From assembly GCA_948146395.1 (NCBI GenBank), contig OX411547.1, forward strand, positions 56,871,066 to 56,935,065: a stretch of 64,000 nt of DNA. Reading direction: 5' to 3'. A model generated the notes under the pieces. It saw nothing but the letters and a program-made list of their open reading frames with translations, made no database searches and had not been told where the DNA came from. Origin of the DNA: Fragum whitleyi (Eukaryota; Mollusca; Bivalvia; Cardiida; Cardiidae). This document shows, piece by piece, positions 53,653 through 64,000 of the stretch (position 1 is the stretch's first letter; each line of letters opens with the position of its first letter). The translations under genes were made by a program, and so were the position numbers.

Positions 53653-53775
53653 AGGATGACAAAACGGTTCGAACTATTAACCAATGATACCGCCGCTCTG
53701 CACGCAAGAGCACGTGCAAAGTTGGGTATAATGGGCAAACAATTTGCACCGTTTTGTCACTTTGAACGCAGGGTT
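53653..53775. repeat. Fold-back element (family O)
   Basis: CAGGATGACAAAACGGTTCG with the inverse GCACCGTTTTGTCACTTTG. The inner GCTCTGCACGCAAGAGC region is palindromic. Confidence 0.6.
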
Positions 53776-54240
53776 TATAAATCAAAATTGTCTCACCATA
53801 GTTGCAATTCCGTTTTCAGTTCACGCATCTCTTAATTCAACTATGGATATACAATAATATTATAACACAAATAAAGTGACCAACTTGCCCTCGAGAATCT
53901 GCTCATACTTTTATATACTGAAGGACAAAAGTTCTGTCCGTTTTTTTTTTCTTTTTTGGATTTGTTTTCTTTTATGTATACATTATATCCTAAAAAATAA
54001 TGATGTTGAAGAATATATTTGCTGGGTAATGACATTAAAATAAAGCGACATTTTTCATCAGCATTGGATCACAAATGACGTTGATCTAGTTCTTATGACG
54101 TCAATGATGTTTTAACTTTGCACGCAGCATAGTATGAAAGCTTTTCTTTATTGATAACTCGACAGAAAACACAACAAAACCTTTCAGAAAACTAATCTGT
54201 AACAGTTACTCATTTAAGTCCGTCTTTCTGTGTCTTTGCA

Positions 54241-54507
54241 TATGTGACCCGTCACGCAAAAACGGACCATCTGGGAATTCTTCGAAGTAATTATTTAAAG
54301 AAGAGATTGGTCCTAGAACAGGTCAACCGGAGGCCGCATTTCAAAAATTATTTCATGGGAAGATAGATAAATCATTTTTGATTCAGAAAAAAAGCAATGT
54401 GCGAAAAGTTTCGACCCTAGTCAGTCTGCGCATTCCGCGCAGTCTGACAAGGATCAACACTTCACGCACTTCCTAGATGGTCCCTTTAAGCGTGACGGGT
54501 CACATAT
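54241..54507. mobile_element. MITE with GTGACCCGTCACGC terminal repeats
   Basis: TATGTGACCCGTCACGC at the left and GCGTGACGGGTCACATA at the right are exact inverses. Inner AGTCTGCGCATTCCGCGCAG is a hairpin. Single copy here. Confidence 0.7.
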
Positions 54508-55126
54508 CTTTTTTTTAAAGCAACACATCCCTTTTTAACGACGATAGACAGAATGGTTGAAACTAATTTGTACCGATATTTTAATACGTATACGTACATT
54601 TTCCCTTCGTCTAGATACGATAGAACTAAAATTAAGCGATAAAACGTGCGTGTCGGCGTTTTTTTGGTTTTTTCTTGTTGTTGTTTGTATGTTTGTTTAT
54701 TTTTATTTTACAAAGATGCTACATCCATTTATGTTCGATTATTTCTCTTTAATTAAAGAAAAAAGTCTTATTTGTAAATTCGCGAAACCGTACAAAACTT
54801 TTGTCTATTAGTATATATTTGAATACACAACAAGAAGAATGTGGGTCATCGAATTTTTCATTTTAAGCTCCACTGGCCAAAAGGCCAGCGAGCTATTGTC
54901 ATGGCGTGGTGTCCGTCGTCCATGCGTCCGTCCGTCCGTCCGTCCGTAAACTTTTACTTTAAAAATCTTCTCCTCCTTAAGTACTGGATGGATTTCAATC
55001 AAATTTCACAAGAATGTTCCTTGGGTGACCCTCTTTCAGATTCCTTCAAAGAATTTAAATCGGTTGAAAATCATGGCTGTAGTGGGCGTGGCTAATTTCC
55101 ATATATGGTAATAGGTGAGTTTTCTC

Positions 55127-55672
55127 AAATTCTAATTGATGGATACCATTAAATTTTACATGAATGATCCTTGAGTGACCCTTTATCAGTCTACCAAAAA
55201 TTATTGTGATCGGATGGAAAATATGTATTTTATGGGCGGAGGTCATTTCTCTATATGTTATATAGTGGAAATTTGAAAATTAATTTCTCAGAATGTAATG
55301 GATGGATATCAAACAAATTTCACTGGAATGATCCTTGAGTGACCAATTATCAGTCTACCAAAAATTATTGTGATCAGATGGAAAATGTGTACTTTATGGG
55401 CGGAGGTCATTTCTCTATATGTTATATAGTGAAAACTTTGAAAATCATTTTCTCAGAACCTAACCAATGGATAACAAACAAATTTCATTTGAATGATTCT
55501 TTAATGATCCTTTACAAGTCTGTAAATATATATTGTGATCAGATGAAAAATGTGTATTTTATGGGCGGAGGTCATTTCTCTATATGTTATATAGTGAAAA
55601 CTTTGAAAATCATTTTCCCAGAATCTAACTGAAGAATATCGACCGAATTTCACTGGAATGATTCTTGAGTGA
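55127..55672 (+). repeat. Tandem core repeats left of the LINE
   Basis: The unit with TTGAGTGACC, ATTGTGATCAGATG, TATGGGCGGAGGTCATTTCT and ATATGTTATATAGTG recurs at about 55170, 55335 and 55495. A last partial unit begins near 55655. The chain breaks at about 55672 and resumes after 61067. Confidence 0.8.
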
Positions 55673-55967
55673 CGTCCCCTTGAAAATGGCTGCATATTTA
55701 TTTTTGAGGTAAACAGAAAATAAACTTCCAAAATTTTGGACTTTTGGAAAAGTTTCGCAGATTGAATCTTGACACATAACTACTGGAGATGTTTTTCTAC
55801 GGTTCTGTGATTAGAGTAGACTTTTTAGATAGTATTTAGAGAAATTAGAGTTAGCTGAGACTATAGACAATAGACGCTAGAAATAAAGAGTAGCCAATCA
55901 ACCGGAACAATTATTGATTTAAGTTCACCGTATACGGGTCACGACAAAAAATCCAGTGAGGCCCGTC

Positions 55968-57263
55968 ATGGGTGTTTCGATTAATTTATGGAGGGCACGC
56001 ATCGGTTGCTTTGTACAGCCGAAATCAAGGGCATTAAAATCCGGTAGATCGCCTATTCAGTTATCCGGAACAATGTTCATATTTATGAGCTTGGATATAA
56101 GGGTAGTTCTATTTCTACTTTTGGCGGCTGAGGGAATAGAAATGAATCCAGGTCCAAAGCACAGGGGAGGTAAATCCGGTTCTGCGAGACAATCAGGTTC
56201 GGGTTCAGGTTCAGGTCAGTCCAGTGATCGCCCCTTGACGAGAAGAGGTGCTTCAAGAGGGTCAGAAACCGTTCCACGTTTCACAAGTACTACCCCAAAT
56301 CAGTCTGCGGCCCAAGTTACTCAGGAAAATGGACATAATAACAATATTCAACAAACAAATAATCAACCCAGAATAAACGAGTGGTTCAACTCGTCACAAA
56401 CCCCATCACAGTCCTTATCTCAACCGTCGAATACTGATTCCCAGATTGACACCTATACAACAAATGATGACGAAGTACAAGATTCGGATACTGATGGCTT
56501 CGAAAGCGCCGATGAACTTGATAACACCTCGTATCCACCAAATGATACAAACTCCGAGGTACCTATTAATATACTGCTGGACATTCAGAAAAGTGTTAAG
56601 AGGCTGGACAAGAAATTTGACAGAATGGAAGAGACAATGAAAACCCTTAAACGAGAGAATGGCGAACTCAAAGCTCAGAATATAGAACTTAATAAAAGTG
56701 TTAAAAGATTAGAGGACAACGTAACAGAACTTAAGAACCAAAATGAATTTCTTCTAGATAAATATGAGAACCTTGAAAATCAGTCACGTAGAGACAACCT
56801 GAAATTTTATAATATTGACGAATCTAATGGAGAAACTTGGACTGAAACTGAACAAAAAGTGCGGGATTATATACAGAACGATTTGGGTATTGAAGCTAGT
56901 AATATGTGTTTAGAGAGAGCTCACAGGTTGCCCGGCAAATATAAACCGAGAGTGATTATTGCCAAGTTTTCCTTTTATAAGGATAAAGAACGTGTATTGA
57001 AGACTTATCGAGAATTGATAAAGAGCAAACGTGACGGAAATAATCCGGAATTCAACGCTAGCCAGCACTTAAAACGAGTGGGAGAGGACTTTTCTGAACG
57101 AGTTCGAAAACAACGCACCTTGTTATTTCTTTTTATGAAAGAGGCTATTGACGATGGAAAGAAAGCGTTTCTAATATTCGACAAGCTCTCAATTGATGGA
57201 CAAATATTCGTGTACGATGAAACTCACAAACGAACAGCGCCACTTACCACGACGAGAACATAG
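55968..57263 (+). CDS. LINE ORF1 protein with 2A-like leader
   Basis: It is open for 431 residues from ATG 55968, or 396 from ATG 56073. The later start gives a short hydrophobic leader (VVLFLLLAAEG) ending IEMNPGP, a 2A-like motif. After that come a Gly/Ser/Gln/Asn-rich stretch and a coiled coil with heptads (LDIQKSVKRLDKKFDRM onwards). A conserved ENQSRRDNLKFYNI opening of the RNA-binding domain follows, with LERAHRLPGKYKPRVIIAKF. It should bind the element RNA and form the RNP. It stops at UAG 57261-57263. Confidence 0.85.
   Translation: MGVSINLWRARIGCFVQPKSRALKSGRSPIQLSGTMFIFMSLDIRVVLFLLLAAEGIEMNPGPKHRGGKSGSARQSGSGSGSGQSSDRPLTRRGASRGSETVPRFTSTTPNQSAAQVTQENGHNNNIQQTNNQPRINEWFNSSQTPSQSLSQPSNTDSQIDTYTTNDDEVQDSDTDGFESADELDNTSYPPNDTNSEVPINILLDIQKSVKRLDKKFDRMEETMKTLKRENGELKAQNIELNKSVKRLEDNVTELKNQNEFLLDKYENLENQSRRDNLKFYNIDESNGETWTETEQKVRDYIQNDLGIEASNMCLERAHRLPGKYKPRVIIAKFSFYKDKERVLKTYRELIKSKRDGNNPEFNASQHLKRVGEDFSERVRKQRTLLFLFMKEAIDDGKKAFLIFDKLSIDGQIFVYDETHKRTAPLTTTRT
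56121..56156 (+). promoter_or_regulatory. 2A-like ribosome-skipping signal in LINE ORF1
   Basis: The codons read LLAAEGIEMNPGP. The canonical motif is D(V/I)ExNPGP; here Gly takes the Asp place while I, E, NPG and P are kept. Release would fall between Gly (56151-56153) and Pro (56154-56156). 2A-like motifs after hydrophobic leaders are known in non-LTR elements of invertebrates. The Asp-to-Gly change may lower activity. Confidence 0.65.
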
Positions 57264-60200
57264 CATACTGGCCGCGGCTCAAAAGAGACAAACCAGTTAG
57301 ATTTAAATACTTTGAAACGAAATATTTGTTCTTGGAATATCCAAGGACTCGCCAAATATTCAAATGATGACGCCTTTAAAAACTACTGTTCAAAATTCAA
57401 TATTTTATGCCTTTGCGAAACGTGGGGTAATTAGAGGTGAAAATTTTGACAAATTATTACCAGGTTATACAACATTTGAGTTCATGCGAACTAAGAAGAA
57501 ACTGGCGACACGAGGTTCTGGAGGCGTTTCCGTCTTCATAAGTAACGAGCTGATGAAAACAGGTCGCTTCCGTCGCATCTTTGATAACTTTACAGAATGC
57601 GTTATAATATATTTTGATTGCTCAGATATATGTGACATGTATAATGATATAATATTCATCTTTACATACATATCACCCGAATATTCACCAATCTATGATT
57701 CTCATAATGATAATGGTATAGATATTCTAAATGATAAATTAGAATCTATAACTAGTTCATATCCAAATGCATCGATATTTTCTTGCTGGGGATTTCAACG
57801 CTAGGACAAAAGATCTTTCGGATTTCATTCCTCACGATAATTTATCTCATATTTTCAACGATGATATCCCATATCCGTCTGATTCCTTCAATTTACCGAG
57901 AAATGCAGTGGATATGGAATACAATCGTTTTGGTATATCGCTTATTGAGCTTTGCTGTACTTACGATATTCATTTATTAAATGGTCGCTTTGTTGGCGAT
58001 GCAAATGGAAATTTTACATGTTTTTCGCATAATGGTTGCAGCACGGTAGATTACTTGATTTGTTCGTCAAATTTGTTTAGTCACGTGAACAATTTTTATG
58101 TGTTAGAAAATGACATTTCTGACCATTTTCCTATTTTTTGTATACTGAACTTTTGCTTAAAACAGCATACTACTATACAAAGTAATACTACTTTGAAAGT
58201 ACTTCCCTTTCCTAAATACTTATGGAGTTCTCAAGATGTGAGTTTATTTTCCGAAAAGTTCCGTAGTCATTTTAACAAATTTAAAAGAGATAATTTAAAC
58301 AATGATATTTTCTTAAGCAAACATGCATTAGAAAAATTCAATGAGGTGTTTGAGAAATCAGCAAAACCCAAAATAAATAATGTTACAAAAAGTATAAATA
58401 TTCTATCTCAATGGTGGGATAATGAATGCACAGTTGCCAAACGTTCTAAACTAAGCTCTTTACGTCGCTTCAAACTTACGTGTTATGAAGCCGATCTTCT
58501 CAGGTACAAATCAGCGAGGAATAATTATAAATCACTCTGTCGGAAAAAGCAGAATGACTATAAACAACAGCTTCAAATTAAATTGATAGATAGTAGAAAA
58601 GATGCTAAACAGTTCTGGGCGCTATTGAAATCTACAAATGTTACTCGTTGCACCCCGCCTATATCAGTGACAGATTTATATAACCATTTTAAACAATTAT
58701 TAAACGATCATTCAAACGATAGAAATTTAGATTCATCATTTTTAAAAGATATTGTCTTAAATTTAAATTGTGATGAATTGAATATTCCAATCTCTCAAAA
58801 TGAAATTGTAATGAGTATAAGATCATTCCAGCAAAATAAATCACCAGGACCAGACGGCATATGCATGGAAATGTACAAACATACTATGCGTGATATTTCT
58901 GCCTTTCTTGAAATATTGTTTAATAAAATCTTTGATTCATGTGATTTTCCGGAAAACTGGAGCCATAGTATTATCAGCCCGCTGCATAAAAATGGACCTA
59001 CATGGGATCCAAACAATTACCGAGGGATTTCTCTCATTGATTCTATATGTAAGATATTTACACGCATTTTAAGTGATAGACTTTCAAATTGGTGCGATCA
59101 ATATAATGTTCTTGACGAATCTCAGGCCGGGTTCCGCAAAAAATACTCAACTATGGATATCATATTTGTATTAATGTCACTTGTTCAGAAATACTTATCT
59201 AAAAAACGGGGGCGATTTTACTGCATATTTATTGATTTTAAAAAAGCCTTCGATAACGTTAGATATGATAAACTCTGGGACGCTATCGAGCGTAAAGGTA
59301 TAAATGGCAACTTCTAAAATATTTTAAAGTCTATGTATAGTAAATTGAAATTTTGTGTAAAATTCGATGGTAAACTCACTCCTTATTTTGACTGTACGAT
59401 TGGTACCCGACAAGGCTGTGTCCTGAGTCCAAAAATTTTTGCACTTTTTATCAATGATCTTGCTGATCATTTGCGCAGAACAAATGAACGTGGGATTTTT
59501 GTTAACCAAGATATAAATGAATTGAATATTTTGATGTTTGCTGATGATGTGTCAAGTTTTGCAGACACAACAGTCCAATTACAAAGGCAAATCAACTCTA
59601 TTGAACAATTTAGTAAAGGCGTGGGTTTAGATATCAACATCGATAAAACGAAAATCATGGTCTTTAGAAACGGTGGAATAACAAAGAAAACAGAAAATTG
59701 GTTTTACAATGGAAAATTAATAGAAATTGCACAATTCTATAAATATTTAGGCATTTATTTCACTAGTCGTCTTTCTTGGTCAAAAACACAACTAATGTTA
59801 TCGCTTCAAGCAAAAAAGGCAATGAATTACATTTTTCGTGTTCGAAAGCATTTTGGTCATATCCCAATTTCAGACATGTTCAAAATTTTTGACGCAACTG
59901 TTGTACCAATTCTGTGTTATGGATCTCAAATCTGGGGGTATCAATGGGCAGAAAAAATAGAAAAAGTTCAAGTCAAGTTTTGTAAGAGGGTTTACTGTCT
60001 TTCTCAAAATACCTGTGATTTTTTAGCCCTTTGCGAATGTGGCCGATTACCACTTTGTATCAAATATATGCAAAATTGTATTAAATATTGGCTTACAATC
60101 ATCCGTATGAATAATCAAAGATACCCTAAACAATGCTATTTCACGTTACTACATTGGGAAGAAGCAGGAAGAAAAACTTGGTGCGCAAATATTAAGAATC

Positions 60201-60748
60201 TGTTATTTACATATGGATTTGGTCATGTTTGGATATTTCATGATGTAGGAGACGACAAACAATTTTTACAGATATTTACAAACCGATTGAAAGATTGTTT
60301 CAGACAAAAATGGGTAGAAAATATTGAGAGTTCCAATAAAACAAATCATTACAAATTTTTCAAATCTTTACTTACTCCCGAATCATACTTAAGTTCTAAT
60401 ATTTCATACATATGCCTTAAAACGTTGTCAAATTTCAGATGTTCTTCCCATGATTTGATGATTGAAAAAGGAAGGCACTTAGGCATTGATAGAGAATTAA
60501 GACATTGTCCTTTTTGTAAAGCACAAAACATCTTTGTAATTGAAGATGAGTTTCACCTTTTCTATCAGTGCCAGGCTTATGAAAATCTAAGACAAAAATA
60601 CTTTGATTCATATTGGTTAAAAAATCGAAACTTATTTAATTTCCATGAAATTTTAAAACTTAACAATAATGATACAATATTCAGAGTTTCGAGATACTTG
60701 GTCGAAGCATTCACTTTAAGAAAAGATATTTTAAACGAAATAAGTTGA
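57264..60748 (+). pseudogene. LINE ORF2: endonuclease plus reverse transcriptase, broken
   Basis: The endonuclease starts in the same frame as ORF1 (ICSWNIQGL, CETW). The frame shifts by one near 57425-57450 and again near 57780. The catalytic GDFNAR (about 57788-57805) and SDHFP (58118) lie in the third frame. The reverse transcriptase has SPGPDG, NYRGISL, DFKKAFD, TRQGCVLSP and the active-site FADD (59537-59548). An in-frame TAA at 59315-59317 cuts it. CPFC near 60506 starts a C-terminal Cys/His finger. The reading otherwise continues to TGA at 60746-60748. Three lesions make it a recent pseudogene. Confidence 0.88.
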
Positions 60749-61036
60749 ACATTGATTGACGCATTTGTATTTTTTCACTGTTCTTTATTCATTTGATTCG
60801 TATTTAAAAACAACTTTGCAAATATACATAAAAAATAACATGTATTACACCAAAAAGTCATAAATGTATGTACTAATAACTATTACAACTATAGGGTTGA
60901 AAACTCTAAAATTTCGAAAGTTCAAAATTGTTACCTTAAACGAACATTATTATTATCATATGTCACTCCTGTTAATTATGAATTGAAATGTTTATTGTAT
61001 TGTATAATGGGCCGATGGCCTAAACACTTGAATAAA

Positions 61037-61067
61037 ATATGTCTATGTCTATGTCTATGTCATGTCT
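61037..61067 (+). repeat. LINE 3' tail, (TATGTC)n
   Basis: TATGTCTATGTCTATGTC plus a last partial unit follow AATAAA. Beyond it, ACTTTATCAGTCTGC resumes the host core repeat. Confidence 0.85.
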
Positions 61068-61873
61068 ACTTTATCAGTCTGCAAAAAAATATTGTGATCA
61101 GATGCAAAATATGTATTTTATTGTCAGAGGTCATTTCTTTTGATATGATATATGGTGTAATATCCAATATGGGGTAAAACAAACTTTTTTCAAAAATCAA
61201 ACAGATGGATTTCAACCAAATATCATAGGAATTTTATTTCTGTGAAGTTGTATCAGGCTGCAAAAAATATTTGATTAGATGAACAGCATGCTCTGTATTG
61301 GCAGAGGACATTTCAACATATAAAGTGAATATTTGATCACTTTTGGCATCACCTAAATGATGTTTTTTTAGACTCATTAAATTTAATATTTGTAAAGATT
61401 GTAGGTTAGAAGGAACAAAAGCTTTGTTTGAATCCAAATGTGTAGAAACATTAGGTGAAATAGGGAGCCTGAGATACTCCCTTAGAATTGGTCAGTTTAG
61501 TTGAACGAAGGGTGACTCTGCACAAAGAGGTGTAAAGTGCCCTAATGAGGTTCAGAGTGGGCAAGAAAAAGCTGAGTTGACTGCACTCTAAGGCATTGGG
61601 CAGAATAAAAATATTGGATTTAACATTTTACTTCTTATTATCTTTAGATAGAATTTTGTTTTTGGTGACAAACAATTATAGTGAAGTAACACCCTTATAG
61701 TGGTGTTTAATGAAAAGCGGAAAGCGGAATTTTGTGGACAAAGTACCAGTATTTTTGGATTTCAAACAAATTTCACTGGAATGATCCCTATTTTTAACAG
61801 CCTTATCATCCTCTAATAATCATTATCAGGATCTTCAGGCCTGTGGAGCGAATCAGGCGCTCAAGCGCCTCTA

Positions 61874-62255
61874 GTTGACTTGGAAGTTGATGAGGATTTT
61901 CGCAAAAATATCACCCAAAATGGAACGTCTAGGGATTTTCTTACCTTAAGGAATTTGTAAATTTTACTAAAATGCAGCTTCAAAAGAAAGGAAATGAAAA
62001 GTTCCAGTCACCCAAGCATATAAGAGGAGGGTTGGTTAAAAAAAATGTTTTTAAAACAAAATCGAAGCTTTTGATGCGTTATTGCGAAGTTAATGCTTCG
62101 AGGAACTCAATCAAAATGTTCCAATTGTCATTCAACCCGTTTGTTTCTATCTTCGGTTAAGATGAAGATAAATATTGCTCTATGAAAAGGGTCTGTCAAT
62201 CAATGGGCGTAAATTGACAAACCAACCGATTGACACAAAAATGAGAGTGTTATTC
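61874..62255. other. No gene seen
   Basis: AT-rich spacer between two pearl-like elements. A 62-codon open frame near 61972 shows no family features. Confidence 0.4.
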
Positions 62256-63200
62256 CAGCTCACCTGAGCACGAAGTGCTCATCGTGAGCTATTGTGATCG
62301 AGCTATATCCGTCATCATATTGTGTGCACTCTAGAAGTCACGTTTTTAGCCAAAAATGTCTTGAAACTTGGTCAGAATGATTGTATCCATATTATCTCGG
62401 CCAAGTTAGAAATTAGGTCAAGCGGGGAGAAAATGGGGTCAAATTTTCGAAAAACCTTGTTTTCACTCTAGAGGTCGCATTTTTTGCCCAAATGTCTGGA
62501 AACTTGGTCAGAAAGTGTGTCTTTATCAAATCCCGGTCAAGTTCGAAATCAGGTAAAGCGAGGTCAAAATGGAGTCAAGGGGTCAAATTTTAGAAAACCT
62601 TGTGTTCACTCTAGAGGCCACATCTTTTGTCCAAAGGTCATGAAACTTGGTCAGATTGCTTGTCTTCATCAAATCTAAGTCAAATTCGAAATTATGTCAA
62701 TGGGGTCAAAATGGGATCAAGGGGTCAAATTTTGGGAAGAATCATTTGTGCACCCTAGATCCTACAGTTTTGGCCCAAATGTCTTGAAACTTGGTAAGCT
62801 AGCGTGTCTTCATCAAATCTCGGCCAAGTTTGAAACCGGGATAGGTGGGTTCAAAAACGAGATCAAGTCGGATCAAATCTTAGAAAAACCTTGTGTTCAC
62901 TCTAGAGGCCAAATGTTTGGCTCATATGTTTTAATACTTGGTCAGAATGTTTGTCCCTATGAATTCTATGTCAAGTTGTAAAATTGGGTCAAGTGATGTC
63001 AATAATGAGGTCAACGGGTCAAATCTTAAAAAACCTTGAGTGCACTCCAGAGGCCACATTTTTTTTTACTTACATGGCTTGAAAGTTGGTCAGAATGTTT
63101 GTCATCATTAAATCTCAGTCAAGATAAAAAATGAGTTAAATGAGGTCAAAATTAAGATCAATCGGTCAAATTTAGGGCAAAACTCGTTTGAAATTTAGAT
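62256..63200 (+). mobile_element. Pearl-like element with ~145-bp core array
   Basis: The head GCTCACCTGAGCACGAAGTG...CTCATCGTGAGC is a strong hairpin, and GAGCTATATCCGTCATC follows. About six tandem units contain CACTCTAGAGG, CCAAATGTCTTGAAACTTGG, TTTGTCTTCATCAAATCT and GGTCAAAATGG, at about 62328, 62465, 62606, 62748, 62896 and 63044. A 3' terminus is not clear. The open frames here follow the repeat and are not genes. Confidence 0.7.
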
Positions 63201-63841
63201 AACGGATATTTGATTGAACATATTGTCAATGTTTGTCTTGAAATCTTAGACAAGTTCGAAAGGGGGTTCGAAACTCTTTTAGTTCTTTAGAGGCACATAT
63301 TTGACTCAAATGTCTTAAAATCTTATCGGAATGTTTTTACTTTTGATATTTTGGACGTTTGTTTAGCCAGTCATAAATTTCAAATAAGTAGTTTCGACAC
63401 TTTGCCACCTTTGTCAAATAAAAGCCTCATGTTAGCGTTTAAGGGCCAATGGTCGTTTTTTTTAAACTTCTAAGCTAAAGAATATCTTAAATTCTTTTAT
63501 TTACTAAAACAAGGTAAGATATTTAAAGATAAACAAATGTATGAAAATATCCAAGTCACCACATAGCAAGAGGGGCGTCAAAAAATATTTCAACAAACTG
63601 TAAACTCGCTATTCTGGTGGGGTTTTTTTGCAAGATAATAAAACGTGGCTGAAATGAAGCAAATTTTATTTCAGAGATTTTTCTTAACCTTATTGAAATT
63701 TTGCCAAATATTGTAAGGGACCGTCTCAAAAGTAGTCAATGTACTTCTCAAAGTTTGCTAAGCACCAAAACTTTTTTATACTATAATTTCAGGAAAAAAA
63801 TGAAATTAGATTATAAGAATGTTGGAAAGAGGTCGATTGTT
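63201..63841. other. No gene seen
   Basis: It holds trailing diverged core sequence to about 63330 and then AT-rich DNA without recognisable features. Confidence 0.4.
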
Positions 63842-64000
63842 ACAGTTAATTACATCGTGAAATTGACATTTAACTCAATCAAAACCATTCTATATCGCTC
63901 ACTCAGCGCTCCGTTCAACCATTCCTGACACTCACTCAAACCATTCAAAAACGCTCCAAACCCACTGAAAAACATATAACAACAACTTCGCTCAAAATAA
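63842..64000 (-). mobile_element. Tc1/mariner-type MITE (family K), cut by window end
   Basis: ACAGTTAATTACATCGTGAA begins the copy, preceded by TTA. The body matches 52775-53061 up to the last base of the window. Confidence 0.68.

Larger units (their letters stand above)
55673..61067 (+). mobile_element. LINE (APE-type non-LTR retrotransposon), about 5.4 kb
   Basis: The boundaries come from the interrupted host repeat. It consists of a ~300-bp 5' region, an ORF1 with coiled coil, an ORF2 with apurinic endonuclease and reverse transcriptase, AATAAA near 61031, and a (TATGTC)n tail at 61037-61067. The short microsatellite tail, two ORFs and C-terminal CxxC finger suit the CR1/L2/jockey-like group; the clade cannot be fixed by eye. 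ORF2 is broken, so the copy is not autonomous. Confidence 0.88.
54867..61873 (+). mobile_element. Helitron/pearl-like element split by a LINE
   Basis: The head hairpin GCTCCACTGGCC...GGCCAGCGAGC is at 54869-54894, followed by a CGTC tract (54925-54947). About four core copies around ATTGTGATCAGATGGAAAA and GGGCGGAGGTCATTTCTC follow. After the LINE, diverged cores resume at 61068. The end is GGCGCT-CAA-GCGCC followed by TCTAGTT (about 61850-61873), a hairpin plus CTAG as in Helitrons. No Rep/helicase is present, so the element is non-autonomous. Confidence 0.6.

Noticed and set aside
56121..56156. Viral 2A peptide marking an integrated RNA virus
   Set aside because: The motif opens an ORF1 followed by an endonuclease/reverse transcriptase of a LINE with a microsatellite tail; no viral capsid or polymerase features are present.
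62484..62981. Two small proteins (64 and 95 codons) in tandem
   Set aside because: They follow the ~145-bp core repeat and resemble each other only because of it.

Overview
This is eukaryotic DNA from an animal, most likely a bivalve mollusc. The evidence is AT-rich, intron-rich sequence with GT-AG splice sites, a metazoan LIV-1-type zinc transporter and a Golgi galactose sulfotransferase. It also carries many tRNA-derived SINEs with CAAT/CAAA tails, oyster pearl-like Helitron-type elements with CCGT microsatellites, and a LINE with a 2A-like leader. No bacterial, viral or organellar block is present. The species assignment is inference.

Layout. 1-8396: decayed repeats, a pearl-like element with ~161-bp core repeats, a Tc1/mariner-type MITE carrying a nested SINE, and further SINEs. 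8397-30196 (+): a SLC39A (ZIP, LIV-1 subfamily) zinc transporter whose eight coding exons join in phase to 823 residues. Its introns hold a complete 2.5-kb CACTA element, piggyBac-like TTAA MITEs, a MITE with 10-bp target duplications, and decayed tandem copies of its own exons 3 and 7. 30197-48678: no gene found, but dense SINEs, fold-back hairpins and MITEs, a local duplication that serves as an empty-site control for one hairpin, and a 118-bp satellite at about 46.7-47.65 kb. 48679-49840 (-): the main exon of a galactose-3-O-sulfotransferase (GAL3ST-like). 49841-54866: MITEs and one SINE. 54867-61873: a Helitron/pearl-like element split by a ~5.4-kb LINE. The LINE ORF1 is open; ORF2 (endonuclease plus reverse transcriptase) is broken by two frameshifts and one stop. 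61874-64000: another array of ~145-bp core repeats and a MITE cut by the window end.

The two host genes are unrelated: zinc import across a membrane, and sulfation of galactose on glycans in the Golgi. The rest is transposable-element ecology. The strongest points are the CACTA element built of one repeated short vocabulary; the 2A-like NPGP leader on the LINE ORF1 with an in-frame UAG before ORF2; the intronic exon echoes; the recurrent 3' hairpin plus CTCTTGT signature of the pearl-like elements; and short hairpin families whose two arms change together.
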